A stretch of 64,000 bases of DNA from Sphingobacteriales bacterium 44-61 (GCA_001898405.1 MKTW01000004.1:136156-200155), one strand, 5' to 3'. Shown: positions 54,687 through 63,216, counted from the first letter of the stretch. Numbers and translations: made by a program. Notes: a model not told the origin generated them from the sequence alone.

Positions 54687-55105
54687 TTATTCTGCTGATA
54701 GAATACCGTATCTCCTGAGGGAATAAGAGGTTTGCCACTTACATCACCATTGAACCAGTAGATCCAGGCAGGCGCTGTAATATTGCCTACTTGTACCTGA
54801 ACCACCTCACGGCGATAAAGCGGCCTCTCATGAGGTTCCACTAATACACCTTCATAGTCGTCCAACTGGCAGATGGCCCAGGCAAATTCCCTTTCTTTTT
54901 TAATGGTATAAAGTTCTCCTTTTATCAAAGCTCCATCAGCAGCAGGTACAGCCGCGGGATATTCTCCCATATCATACAACCAGCCTGGTGCTGTTGCTTC
55001 GCCTACCAGGTTAAAATAACGGCTGATATAGTCATAAGCCGGACTACGGAAATAACTGCGCAATGAACCATAAACGAATAGCTGGTAAATGCCTGGACTT
55101 GTCAT
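54683..55105 (-). CDS. Gamma-glutamylcyclotransferase-like protein
   Basis: The 140-residue protein (from the ATG at 55105) shows the BtrG/GGCT fold: QLFVYGSLRSYF near the start with the YGSL substrate loop, APGWLYDMGEYPAAVPA, the catalytic Glu region in GELYTIKKEREFAW, and LDDYEGV. The family cleaves gamma-glutamyl amides to 5-oxoproline; the physiological substrate here is unknown. An earlier start at 55135 would add ten hydrophobic/aromatic residues. It is translationally coupled to lpxH. Confidence 0.85.
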   Translation of the reverse strand: MTSPGIYQLFVYGSLRSYFRSPAYDYISRYFNLVGEATAPGWLYDMGEYPAAVPAADGALIKGELYTIKKEREFAWAICQLDDYEGVLVEPHERPLYRREVVQVQVGNITAPAWIYWFNGDVSGKPLIPSGDTVFYQQNK

Positions 55106-55149
55106 ACTATAAAAATACAACGCGTTCCGCTCCAATTCAAAAGTAAAAG

Positions 55150-55196
55150 TGAAAAAGTCAAAAGAGCCTTGGACGGGTACCGGTGGACTCTTTTGA
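55150..55196 (-). terminator. Terminator of the ftsH-LUD unit
   Basis: TCAAAAGAG (55158-55166) and CTCTTTTGA (55188-55196) pair around a loop that contains GGTACC; on the minus strand the stem is followed by CTTTTTC. Confidence 0.75.
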
Positions 55197-55210
55197 TTTT
55201 GAAATTTTTA

Positions 55211-55846
55211 TCATGCGTCTACAAGAAACACGTAAACTTCTTTGGGGCCATGCACGCCCACTACCAAAGTTTTTTCAATATCTGCAGTGCGGCTGGGGCC
55301 TGTAGCGAAAGTGATCTGTGAAGGAAGTTGATGGCCGTATTTATCTTTTACAAGTTGCAAGGCATCTTTTACATCGTGCACCAGCTGGTTTGAATAGGCG
55401 ATACAAATATGTATAGGTGCATACACGCTGGTTGTTCTTCCGCTAAGCTGTGCTGCGCTCATTACAATGGAACCTGTTCTCGCCACCAGGCATTCGCAGC
55501 CTGTTATGGACACATCACAATCCGCCAGGCCTGTTTTCACCAAACGTTCATCCAGCGACACACCGGCCTCTTGCAGCAACTGATCTTCGAGGCAATAGAT
55601 CTTTTGCCAATCCATTTTACGGGCAAGGCTGCTTAACTGGAAAGCCAGTTCCTGCCGGTTGATGCAGTATACAAAGCGTCCCTGCAATTTGCTGAACTGT
55701 TCTGCAAACTCCACAGCAGCTTCTTCCATGGGCGGTTTGTAAACGGAGTCGCTGCCTTCGCTTTTTGGAAAAGGAAGAGGCGTTGAGTGACTCAACGCCT
55801 TCCTGATTCTTTTAAGAATATTTTCTTTTGCCGATGAGATATTCAT
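55211..55846 (-). CDS. LUD-domain (LutC/YkgG-like) protein
   Basis: The 211-residue protein matches the LUD family that includes LutC, an accessory subunit of the iron-sulfur lactate oxidase LutABC. Conserved segments are GCECLVARTGSIVMSA near residue 117 and ITFATGPSRTADIEKTLVVG near 178. No LutA or LutB gene is present, so a stand-alone role is possible. The start overlaps the ftsH stop by 1 base (TAATG), so it is translationally coupled to ftsH. Confidence 0.88.
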   Translation of the reverse strand: MNISSAKENILKRIRKALSHSTPLPFPKSEGSDSVYKPPMEEAAVEFAEQFSKLQGRFVYCINRQELAFQLSSLARKMDWQKIYCLEDQLLQEAGVSLDERLVKTGLADCDVSITGCECLVARTGSIVMSAAQLSGRTTSVYAPIHICIAYSNQLVHDVKDALQLVKDKYGHQLPSQITFATGPSRTADIEKTLVVGVHGPKEVYVFLVDA

Positions 55847-57939
55847 TAAGGAAGCGATTTATTCGTGATATCGCTATCATAAGGAGGAACGCCTGCAGAG
55901 ATCTCGCCGCTTTCGGGAACGAGTTCACCGGTCTTTTCTTCCTCTACCAGTGGTTTCTTTTCTTCAAACGGTCTTTTGCCGATCAACGCTTCCACATCGC
56001 TTTGGAATAATACTTCTTTCTCCAATAATGCTTCGGCCAGTTTAGCTACCTGTTCTTTTTTATCGGTAAGCAGCTTCTTGGTCCTTTCGTAAGCATCATC
56101 GATCAGCTGGCGCACTTCCTGGTCAATGATCTTGGAAGTTTCTTCAGAATACGGCTTGGTAAAGCTGGTTTCCTGTTGCGGGTCGTAGAAGCTGATATTT
56201 CCCACTTTATCGTTCATGCCATACACTGTTACCATTGCATAGGCGATGCGGGTAATTTGCTGAAGATCGTTTTGAGCACCTGTGGAGATCTTTCCAAAGA
56301 AGATGTCTTCGCTGGCCCTTCCACCCAGGGTCATACAGATCTGGTCGTTCAGTTGATCCGTATTGTAGAGATACTGCTCTTTGGGTGTGTATTGTGCATA
56401 CCCGAGTGCGGCTGTTCCGCGGGGTACGATCGTTACTTTCAGCAATGGATAAGCATGCTCGAGGAACCATCCGCAGATCGCATGACCTGCTTCGTGGTAA
56501 GCAATGATCTTTTTCTCGTCGGGAGAAATGATCTTGTTCTTTTTCTCCAATCCGCCGATGACCCTGTCCACTGCATCCTGGAAGTCCTGCATATCCACAG
56601 CAGCTTTGCCTTTACGGGCAGCGATAAGCGCGGCTTCATTACAAACATTGGCGATATCAGCTCCGGCAAAGCCAGGAGTTTGTTCTGCCAGTTTATGAAT
56701 GTCCAGGGATTCTGATATTTTGATCGGTTTCAGGTGAACTTTAAAAATAGCTTCCCGTCCTTTTACGTCGGGTTTATCAATGGAGATCTGCCTGTCGAAG
56801 CGACCGGGGCGAAGCAGGGCTGTATCCAGTACATCAGGTCTGTTGGTAGCAGCCAGCACGATAATGCCGGTGTCGGTACCAAAGCCGTCCATTTCTACCA
56901 GCAGTTGGTTGAGGGTGCTTTCCCTTTCATCATTGCTCATCATCACATTCTTACCCCTGGCGCGGCCAATGGCATCGATCTCATCAATGAAGATGATACA
57001 GGGTGCTTTTTCCCTTGCCTGTTTGAACAGGTCCCTTACACGGCTGGCACCTACACCTACAAACATTTCCACGAAATCGGAACCGCTAAGGCTGAAGAAA
57101 GGTACCTGCGCCTCACCTGCCATTGCTTTTGCGAGCAGGGTTTTACCTGTACCGGGAGGGCCTACAAGCAATGCTCCTTTGGGTATTTTACCTCCGAGGG
57201 CTGTATATTTTTTAGGGCTTTTCAGGAAGTCGACGATCTCCATTACTTCTACTTTGGCTTCATCCAGTCCGGCTACATCAGCAAAAGTGATATTCACTTT
57301 TGTGCCTTTGTCAAACAAAGTGGCTTTGGATTTACCAATATTGAAGATCCCGCCAGGGCCACCGCCGGCACCGCCGCCACTGCCCATTTTACGCATCAGC
57401 AATATCCATACACCAATGAAAAGAAGGATGGGCAAAAGGAAAGAGAGGCCTTTGCTGAGAAAATCACTTTCGGGGTCTACTTTGCTCACGTTTTTAACCC
57501 CGGGGTTGGCGGTATAAAACTGCCGCATATCGTCAGCAAAAGCATCGCCAGACACGATCTTGAAGCTCATGTGTGGCCCGTCATTGCTTACCTTTCCGCT
57601 TGTTCCTTTGCTGAGAACATCGTTGTATTTGGAAAGTGCATCTTTTTTCAAATACACTTTCACCAGATTACGGTTAGGGACAATGATATATTTATCTACG
57701 TCTCCTGCTTTCAATACTTGTTGAAAATAATCCTGATCAATATTGGCTGTATTGGGTGAGAATGGTCCAAATAGCTGAACGCCGATCAGTACAGCGAAAA
57801 TGATGGCATATATCCAGTAGATACTGAATTTTGGCCCTTTGCGGGGGGCCTGTCCCGGGTCGTCCCCGTTACCTGGCCGGTTTCCGAACCGGGGCGGAGT
57901 ATTCTTTTCGTTCTTGTTATACGATGGTTCTTGTGACAT
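55846..57939 (-). CDS. ftsH: ATP-dependent zinc metalloprotease FtsH
   Basis: FtsH unfolds and degrades membrane and cytoplasmic proteins as a hexamer in the inner membrane. The 697-residue protein has TM1 at about 38-56, a periplasmic domain, TM2 near 166-185, an AAA domain (Walker A GPPGTGKT near 250, Walker B IIFIDEIDAIG, SRH ATNRPDVLDTALLRPGRFD), and the zinc protease motif HEAGH near 473. All key residues are present. A Gly-rich stretch (GGGAGGGPGG) links TM2 to the AAA domain. It follows rsfS and is coupled to the LUD gene. Confidence 0.97.
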   Translation of the reverse strand: MSQEPSYNKNEKNTPPRFGNRPGNGDDPGQAPRKGPKFSIYWIYAIIFAVLIGVQLFGPFSPNTANIDQDYFQQVLKAGDVDKYIIVPNRNLVKVYLKKDALSKYNDVLSKGTSGKVSNDGPHMSFKIVSGDAFADDMRQFYTANPGVKNVSKVDPESDFLSKGLSFLLPILLFIGVWILLMRKMGSGGGAGGGPGGIFNIGKSKATLFDKGTKVNITFADVAGLDEAKVEVMEIVDFLKSPKKYTALGGKIPKGALLVGPPGTGKTLLAKAMAGEAQVPFFSLSGSDFVEMFVGVGASRVRDLFKQAREKAPCIIFIDEIDAIGRARGKNVMMSNDERESTLNQLLVEMDGFGTDTGIIVLAATNRPDVLDTALLRPGRFDRQISIDKPDVKGREAIFKVHLKPIKISESLDIHKLAEQTPGFAGADIANVCNEAALIAARKGKAAVDMQDFQDAVDRVIGGLEKKNKIISPDEKKIIAYHEAGHAICGWFLEHAYPLLKVTIVPRGTAALGYAQYTPKEQYLYNTDQLNDQICMTLGGRASEDIFFGKISTGAQNDLQQITRIAYAMVTVYGMNDKVGNISFYDPQQETSFTKPYSEETSKIIDQEVRQLIDDAYERTKKLLTDKKEQVAKLAEALLEKEVLFQSDVEALIGKRPFEEKKPLVEEEKTGELVPESGEISAGVPPYDSDITNKSLP

Positions 57940-58010
57940 ATTCCAGTGTTCCTACTGTTAATAATAAAATAGATATTGATACAAAAGTTCGGCCGGGCCG
58001 AGATTTAACA

Positions 58011-58415
58011 TTATTCTTTGTGATGTTCTATCACTGCATCGCTCCACATCTCCTCCAGTTTGTAAAACTCCCTGTTTTCCCGCAGCATTACATGCACTAC
58101 CACATTCACATAATCGATCAGTACCCATTGCAGGGCCTGGAATCCTTCATGGTGATAAGGCAATTCATCACATTCCTTTTTTACCAAGTCTTCCACATGA
58201 TCGGCAATAGCCCTTACCTGTGGCTGGCTTCCTGCTTCACAGATTATAAAAAAATCGGCCACCGCTTCATTGATTTTTCTAAGGTCGAGGGAAACTATAT
58301 TTTCCCCTTTTTTTTCCTGTATAGCGGCGATAATGGTTTTGATGATCTTTGAGCGCTGAGTTAACCGGACTGCACTTTTCTTTTTGCGAGTAGACAGTGA
58401 TGCAAGTTGTTCCAA
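58011..58415 (-). CDS. rsfS: Ribosome silencing factor RsfS
   Basis: RsfS (RsfA/Iojap family) binds ribosomal protein uL14 and blocks subunit joining in starvation. The 134-residue protein has the family core: KGENIVSLDLRKINEAVADF near 37, FIICEAGSQPQVRAIADHVE near 55, and LIDYVNVVVHVMLRENREFY near 97. The start is a TTG at 58415, since there is no ATG near the conserved core. It lies 71 bases before ftsH on the same strand and is divergent from birA. Confidence 0.92.
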   Translation of the reverse strand: MEQLASLSTRKKKSAVRLTQRSKIIKTIIAAIQEKKGENIVSLDLRKINEAVADFFIICEAGSQPQVRAIADHVEDLVKKECDELPYHHEGFQALQWVLIDYVNVVVHVMLRENREFYKLEEMWSDAVIEHHKE

Positions 58416-58542
58416 TAATCTAAATGTTTTTAGTTATTTGTTTAGTTTTTGGCCTGGGAGGTCTTGTATTAGGTAGGCTTACATAATAAACTATAAACCC
58501 GGAACCATAAACTCATTTACTTTGCTCAAAAATAGCAATTAA

Positions 58543-59313
58543 TTGCCACAACTCTCCCTTTACCCTGACCTGGGAACGCCTTTTATTGAGCTTAAGTCTA
58601 TTGACAGCACCAACAATTATGCCCTTCAACAATTACATGCTGGTTTGGCACAACATGGCACTGCCTTTTTTGCCCATGAGCAGGTAGCAGGCAAGGGACA
58701 GCGGGGCAAAACATGGGCAATGGAGAAAGGTGAAAACCTTATCCTGAGCCTGGTGATTGATCCGCAAACGCTTTCATTAAGCCGTCAATTCCAGTTAAGT
58801 GCCTGTGTGGCTATATCCGTCTTCGATCTGTTTAGCCAGCATGCAGGAGACGATACCCGAATAAAATGGCCTAATGACCTCTATTGGCAGGACAGAAAGG
58901 CAGGTGGTATCCTGATAGAGAATATTATAGGTGGTAGTGGGCAGGAATGGAAATGGGCGGTAGCGGGCATTGGCATTAATATCAACCAGGTCAGCTTTCC
59001 GGCGGCACTGAAAAATCCCGTGTCCCTGAAGCAGATAACCGGTAAGGATTTTAACCCGGCAGAACTTGCCAGGGAGCTTTGCAGCCGGGTGAACGCTCAT
59101 TTCAACACCTTGCTCAGTGAAGGTTTTGAACCAATTTATCAGCGCTATCTCAACCACTTATATAAAAGAGGGGAGAAAGTGAAGCTCAAAAAAGACAGCC
59201 GTGTTTTTGAAGCCCTGATCAAAAATGTTACTCCCGGCGGGTTGCTGGTAACAGAGCATGGGGTGGAGGAAGAATTCGCAACAGGACAGGTGGAATGGGT
59301 AATGAATAGCTGA
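58543..59313 (+). CDS. birA: Biotin-[acetyl-CoA-carboxylase] ligase, catalytic-only form
   Basis: BirA attaches biotin to carboxyl-carrier proteins. The 256-residue product has the ligase core (IDSTNNYALQQL near residue 21, AGKGQRGKTW near 48, IKWPNDLYWQDRKAGGILIE near 107) and the small SH3-like carboxy domain (KRGEKVKLKKDSRVFEALI). The amino-terminal DNA-binding domain of the E. coli BirA is absent, so it is a group I enzyme without repressor function. The start is TTG at 58543; no ATG precedes the conserved region. Confidence 0.92.
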   Translation: MPQLSLYPDLGTPFIELKSIDSTNNYALQQLHAGLAQHGTAFFAHEQVAGKGQRGKTWAMEKGENLILSLVIDPQTLSLSRQFQLSACVAISVFDLFSQHAGDDTRIKWPNDLYWQDRKAGGILIENIIGGSGQEWKWAVAGIGININQVSFPAALKNPVSLKQITGKDFNPAELARELCSRVNAHFNTLLSEGFEPIYQRYLNHLYKRGEKVKLKKDSRVFEALIKNVTPGGLLVTEHGVEEEFATGQVEWVMNS

Positions 59314-59396
59314 TGACAGTTATCTCTCTCCTTTTTTGTAACTTATGAGGCAACCCCCATCTCTTTTTCTACGATACACGATTAAACCAACAGGAT

Positions 59397-59978
59397 TTGC
59401 TGTCCGCGGAAGAATTACAGGACCATATCAGGGGTTGTGCCCTGAACCGCAGGGAGAGCCAGAAAATAATCTATAGCTCTTTCTATGGGTATGCCATGTC
59501 CATCTGCCACCGGTACGCTAACAAACAGGAAGATGCCACTGAGATCCTCAATGACGGATTTCTCAAAGTTTTTATTGAGATCTACCGGTTCAAACCAGCC
59601 TACACAGACACGATCAGCTCCTTTAAAGGCTGGCTCCGGAAAATAATGATCTATACCGCTATTGATCATTTCAGAAAAAACCAGAAACACCAATTTACCG
59701 GAGAATTGAATGAGTCTTACCTCCATGTTCCGGACGCCCACGAAGATGCATTGGACAAAATCTCGTATGAAGAGATCATACGGGCTATAAAATATCTTAC
59801 ACCAGGTTACAGAACGGTGTTCAACCTGTTTGTAATAGAAGGATTCAGTCATGAGGAAATAGCCAAAGAACTGGGTATTTCTTCCGGAACGTCCAAATCC
59901 AACCTGGCGAAAGCAAAAAAACAATTGCAAAAAATATTGTTTCAACAAAACGAAATAGTCAGTAAAAATGTGGTCTGA
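59397..59978 (+). CDS. ECF-type RNA polymerase sigma factor
   Basis: The 193-residue protein has region 2 (SSFYGYAMSICHRYANKQED near residue 27 and FLKVFIEIYRF near 55) and region 4 (LTPGYRTVFNLFVIEGFSHE near 134 followed by EIAKELGISSGTSKSNLAKA), as in Bacteroidota ECF sigma factors. The start is a TTG at 59397; no in-frame ATG is available upstream after the TGA at 59346. The 3' end overlaps the next gene by 11 bases, so the pair is translationally coupled, a common sign of sigma and anti-sigma pairs. Confidence 0.9.
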   Translation: MLSAEELQDHIRGCALNRRESQKIIYSSFYGYAMSICHRYANKQEDATEILNDGFLKVFIEIYRFKPAYTDTISSFKGWLRKIMIYTAIDHFRKNQKHQFTGELNESYLHVPDAHEDALDKISYEEIIRAIKYLTPGYRTVFNLFVIEGFSHEEIAKELGISSGTSKSNLAKAKKQLQKILFQQNEIVSKNVV

Positions 59979-61248
59979 CAAAATGGATAAAAAAATACAG
60001 GACGCAGCCAGCGATCAGCAGCCTCCTTTCCAGGAAAAAGACTGGAACGGGATGGAAGCTTTGCTGGACATACACCTGCCACAGGAAAAAAAGAAACGGC
60101 CATTCCTGCTTTGGCTGATCTTCCTGCTGCTGGTAGGCATTCCTGTATTACTGATGCTTACCACTTATAAGCGTCCTCCAGAACTGGTTGCAGAGAAGAT
60201 CAGCTCGCCTGCCAAAACCCCATCCGGTAATCCATCTGTTACTGAAAACTCCTTGACAGCATCTGATGTGCCTCGGGAAACAGGGAAGCCGGTTAATGAA
60301 CCATCAAGCAGTGGAACCGGTTCTCTGCAGAAACCTTTATTCACTATTCAGCCGCGCAAGACCGGAATGCAGCAAAGCAGTATGAAAGAAACAAGTAAAG
60401 ATGTAAGTGTTCCTGCTTTGTCTGACGGGAAAAACAATGAGCCTTCTACTTCTTTAAAAATACCGGCAGAAGAAGCTTCAACTCAGGAGAACTCAATTAT
60501 CAACACACAATCCGTTCCTATACCTTCAACGGATACAGTAACAAACAATACAGCTACAAAAACAGACACTACTGTTAAAGACAATCCATCTGCGAAAGAA
60601 GAAGAACCTGTTGCTAAAACCAAAGCTCCAAAAAGTAATAAGCAAGGCAAACTGCAAATCAATTTTTCTGCAGGTCCTGATCTAAGTATGATTGGAATGA
60701 ATAAAACAGGTCAATGGAAGATGCAATATGGAATAGGGCTTAGTTATGCATTGAGTAAACGTTGGCAGGTTAGGACAGGCTTTCTGGCCAGCCGTAAATT
60801 GTATACGGCAGATTCAAGTGATTATCATCCGCCTAAAAGCTTCTGGAATTATTACCCCAATCTTCAGAAGATAGAAGCAAACTGCCTGGTATTTGAGATC
60901 CCTTTGAATGTGATCTATACATTTCCTTCGGCGAAAAAGCATGAATGGTTTGTGTCAGCGGGCGTTTCTTCTTATTTGATGAAGAAAGAAAATTATGAGT
61001 ACTACTATAAAAATTCAGGCGGGCAACCTGCTTACAGGAGTTGGGATATTGAGAATGAGAATAATCATTTCTTTTCCATTCTGCAGCTTTCCGGGGGATA
61101 TCAGTACAGGTTTTCTGAAAGGTTTTCTTTAATGGCAGAACCGTATTTTAAACTGCCGATGAGTGGGGTAGGGTTTGGGAAAGTGAAGTTGAATAATACG
61201 GGAGTGTTGTTTACGGTGGGGTATAGGCCGTTCCTGAAAAAAAGGTAA
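59968..61248 (+). CDS. Inner-membrane-anchored protein with an outer-membrane-type beta-barrel domain, coupled to the sigma factor
   Basis: The 426-residue protein has a short cytoplasmic amino end with the motif PFQEKDWNGMEALLD (residues 20-34), a single membrane helix at 45-65, a Ser/Thr/Pro-rich spacer of about 165 residues, and a carboxy domain from about 231 made of beta strands that looks like an outer-membrane barrel (LQINFSAGPDLSMIG, then VLFTVGYRPFLKKR at the end). Its overlap with the ECF gene suggests an anti-sigma or sensor role, by inference. An alternative start is the ATG at 59983. A classical zinc anti-sigma motif (HxxxCxxC) is not present. Confidence 0.82.
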   Translation: MWSDKMDKKIQDAASDQQPPFQEKDWNGMEALLDIHLPQEKKKRPFLLWLIFLLLVGIPVLLMLTTYKRPPELVAEKISSPAKTPSGNPSVTENSLTASDVPRETGKPVNEPSSSGTGSLQKPLFTIQPRKTGMQQSSMKETSKDVSVPALSDGKNNEPSTSLKIPAEEASTQENSIINTQSVPIPSTDTVTNNTATKTDTTVKDNPSAKEEEPVAKTKAPKSNKQGKLQINFSAGPDLSMIGMNKTGQWKMQYGIGLSYALSKRWQVRTGFLASRKLYTADSSDYHPPKSFWNYYPNLQKIEANCLVFEIPLNVIYTFPSAKKHEWFVSAGVSSYLMKKENYEYYYKNSGGQPAYRSWDIENENNHFFSILQLSGGYQYRFSERFSLMAEPYFKLPMSGVGFGKVKLNNTGVLFTVGYRPFLKKR

Positions 61249-61259
61249 TAAAAGAGCGA

Positions 61260-61421
61260 TTATTTATTCTTTTTTTTCTCTTTGGGAAGTCCGACTTTAC
61301 TCAGTATTCTATTCGCTTCATTCACTTTTTCTTCAAAAAGAGGCATATCCACATATTTCTCAAGCGAGTTATCAATTTCTACCATTAACCTTTTGTCATT
61401 ATTGTTTTTTTTCTTCTTCAT
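61260..61421 (-). CDS. 53-residue basic small protein
   Basis: A short frame starting ATG at 61421 encodes 53 residues: a Lys/Asn-rich amino end, a central MVEIDNSLEKYVDMPLFEEK and a Lys-rich end. It is soluble and charged, with no membrane segment. It begins 14 bases after the stop of the upstream 146-residue gene on the same strand and so forms a two-gene unit. The function is unknown. The adjacency and size resemble a toxin-antitoxin or protein-modulator arrangement, but this is inference. Confidence 0.6.
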   Translation of the reverse strand: MKKKKNNNDKRLMVEIDNSLEKYVDMPLFEEKVNEANRILSKVGLPKEKKKNK

Positions 61422-61435
61422 AACTCAAAATTACT

Positions 61436-61876
61436 TTATTTTCTTTTGACAAGGAATGCTTCATACATAATTCCGCTACGAAACTTTTGCCACTCTCCAT
61501 CAATTAGACCATATACTTCAAAGTCTTTTACAATCTCATGCAAATACTTATTGATACCCATTTGATAAAGTCTTGTCCTCGGCCTGGTACTCCCTACTGC
61601 AAAGATCCAAGTCGAAGGATATTCTCTAGTAAACATATCTACCGCATTTGCAACTGTCGCCAACACTTTTCTGGTATCACCATTATTTGAAATTACTTCA
61701 TCATCTATTTCATTTGTTCCTGGTTTCTTGTCACCAAAGGCAAGATTAAAAACACCTTTGACACGCATTTTTGTAAATCGTATCAGCTTAGATATTTCGC
61801 CTTTGGGTCCCACACTGTTAAACTCAAACACCCTACGTGATCTTTCATAAAATATCTTATATCGCGGCAATTCCAT
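61436..61876 (-). CDS. DUF6934-like protein, 146 residues
   Basis: The protein is soluble and mixed alpha/beta with no signal peptide. The segments YKIFYERSRRVFEFNSVGPK near the start and NGDTRKVLATVANAVDMFTR followed by EYPSTWIFAVGSTRPRTRLY resemble my memory of Bacteroidota DUF6934-family proteins; the name is from recall and should be checked. No catalytic motif is obvious. It is the first gene of a two-gene unit with the 53-residue protein. The leftward direction places its promoter in 61877-62055. Confidence 0.6.
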   Translation of the reverse strand: MELPRYKIFYERSRRVFEFNSVGPKGEISKLIRFTKMRVKGVFNLAFGDKKPGTNEIDDEVISNNGDTRKVLATVANAVDMFTREYPSTWIFAVGSTRPRTRLYQMGINKYLHEIVKDFEVYGLIDGEWQKFRSGIMYEAFLVKRK

Positions 61877-62055
61877 TTCTGCAATTCATTATTTACAGAG
61901 TGCAAACTATCCGCGACAAAAAAAAGGGCCATGGGAAAATCACATTTATAAACAGTAAAAAACTGAACGTATAACACAGTAAATTCCTTATAAAATAAAA
62001 ATCCACCCAGGCAACTCTCCACTTCTTCTTCCCGATTCCATGAAAAACCCCTGGT

Positions 62056-62901
62056 ATGAAAAAGAACTATGCAATTATTTTATCTCTTCTTGCCTGTTGC
62101 GCACTGGTTATTATCGCCTGTAGCAAAGGCGGTGGTGGTAGCACACCTCCACCACCTAATCCCTGTGCAGGTGTAACCATCTCTGTAACGGGCACCCCTG
62201 TTAATCCCTCCACACCAGGAGGTACAAACGGTAGTATCAGTGCCAACGCTACCGGCGGCTCCGGTTTTACTTTCAGCCTTAACAATGGAGCTTTTCAATC
62301 ATCTGGTAATTTCACAGGGCTTGCTGCAGGCTCCTATACTGTTACAGCCAAATCATCTGCAGGATGCACCGGCACTCAAACATTCACACTCACTGCTCCT
62401 ACTCCATCCTGTACTGGCGTGAACATTACTGTAACAGCTAATGCCACTGCGGTGGGCGCCTGCGTTTCTTTACCCAATGGTTCCATCACCGCTTCTGCTA
62501 CCGGAAGCACAGGTTTTACGTATAGTGTTAACGGCGGCAACTTCCAGTCAAGCGGTACGTTCAGCGGCCTGGCTTCAGGTTCTTATACTGTAACAGCTAA
62601 AGATGTCAATGGCTGCACCGGCAGCACAACAGTGAACGTAGCAGCTCCCGTAGCCGGACCTCTATTCTCTGCTGTAAAAACGCTTATGCAGAATAATTGT
62701 CAAAGCTGTCACAATAACTCCATCGCAAATGGTGGTATGAACTGGCAGGTGGATTGCAATATCGTAGCTAATAAAGATCGCGTCAAAGCCAGGGCGGTTG
62801 ATAACAACCCTTCTTCCATGCCACCTACCGGCCCATTACCGCAAAGTGAAAAAGATAAGATCACCGCATGGATCAACGCAGGAGGACGGTATACTGATTA
62901 A
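62056..62901 (+). CDS. Lipoprotein with two SprB-like repeats and a cytochrome-like CxxCH tail
   Basis: The 281-residue lipoprotein has its signal ending in VIIAC (Cys22), a Gly/Pro linker (GGGGSTPPPPNP), two repeats of about 80 residues (36-115 and 118-197) of the SprB adhesin type, each with the pattern NGSI..A....GF.(F/Y)S(L/V)N.G.FQSSG.F.GLA.GSYTVTAK, and a carboxy-terminal segment with CQSCH at 215-219 and a likely Met ligand in SSMPPTGPL. This suggests a haem-bearing, surface-exposed or periplasmic lipoprotein. It is followed by a terminator and is convergent with the DUF5777-like gene. Confidence 0.85.
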   Translation: MKKNYAIILSLLACCALVIIACSKGGGGSTPPPPNPCAGVTISVTGTPVNPSTPGGTNGSISANATGGSGFTFSLNNGAFQSSGNFTGLAAGSYTVTAKSSAGCTGTQTFTLTAPTPSCTGVNITVTANATAVGACVSLPNGSITASATGSTGFTYSVNGGNFQSSGTFSGLASGSYTVTAKDVNGCTGSTTVNVAAPVAGPLFSAVKTLMQNNCQSCHNNSIANGGMNWQVDCNIVANKDRVKARAVDNNPSSMPPTGPLPQSEKDKITAWINAGGRYTD

Positions 62902-62957
62902 CGTTTTCTGTACAATGCTTACATAACAAAGGTTACACGAGGATTAGTTTGTTTAAC

Positions 62958-63012
62958 ATCCCGCTTCTTATCACTCTTCCACAAACAATGAAGATGATAA
63001 GAGCGGGATTCT
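62958..63012 (+). terminator. Terminator of the SprB-repeat lipoprotein gene
   Basis: ATCCCGC (62958-62964) with GCGGGAT (63003-63009) begins a long imperfect stem that also pairs CTTATCA with TGATAAG; it is followed by TTCTTTG. Confidence 0.65.
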
Positions 63013-63039
63013 TTGTAGTGTACATCTATCCAAAGCGGC

Positions 63040-63099
63040 CCTTCCCGTCTTCCCGCCTTACCGGTAAGTTTTTACCGGTAAGGCGGGAAGACGGGAAGG
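63040..63099. repeat. Long palindrome, family A copy 2
   Basis: Arms of 28 bases (63040-63067 and 63072-63099) are perfectly complementary around GTTT. The core TTCCCGCCTTACCGGTAA is identical to that of the palindrome at 3380, 59.6 kb away. Confidence 0.9.
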
Positions 63100-63163
63100 A
63101 TGTACTCAAGTCGTAAGTCTAAGTAATATAGGTGCAAAACAATATCCCTTGTTTAAAAGAAGT

Positions 63164-63185
63164 GGCCCCTGTAAAAACAGGGGCC
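63164..63185 (-). terminator. Terminator of the DUF5777-like gene
   Basis: GGCCCCTG (63164-63171) and CAGGGGCC (63178-63185) form an 8-base stem; on the minus strand it is followed by ACTTCTTTT. The CCCCTGT...ACAGGGG stem also occurs at 22449. Confidence 0.75.
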
Positions 63186-63216
63186 GTCCTTGTTACCAAC
63201 TGGTTTGCTATGAGAG

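Larger units (their letters stand above)
62902..63216. other. 315-base convergent gap with three hairpins
   Basis: It holds, in order, a terminator at 62958-63012, the family A palindrome at 63040-63099, and a terminator at 63164-63185 for the leftward gene. No gene-like frame was found. Confidence 0.6.

Noticed and set aside
55211-55846. LutC-like gene as evidence of a lactate-oxidation operon
   Set aside because: LutA and LutB are absent and the gene is coupled to ftsH, so only the LUD family can be assigned.
56734-57759. 341-codon plus-strand frame inside ftsH
   Set aside because: Antisense shadow. The minus-strand ftsH has all catalytic motifs, whereas this frame has none.
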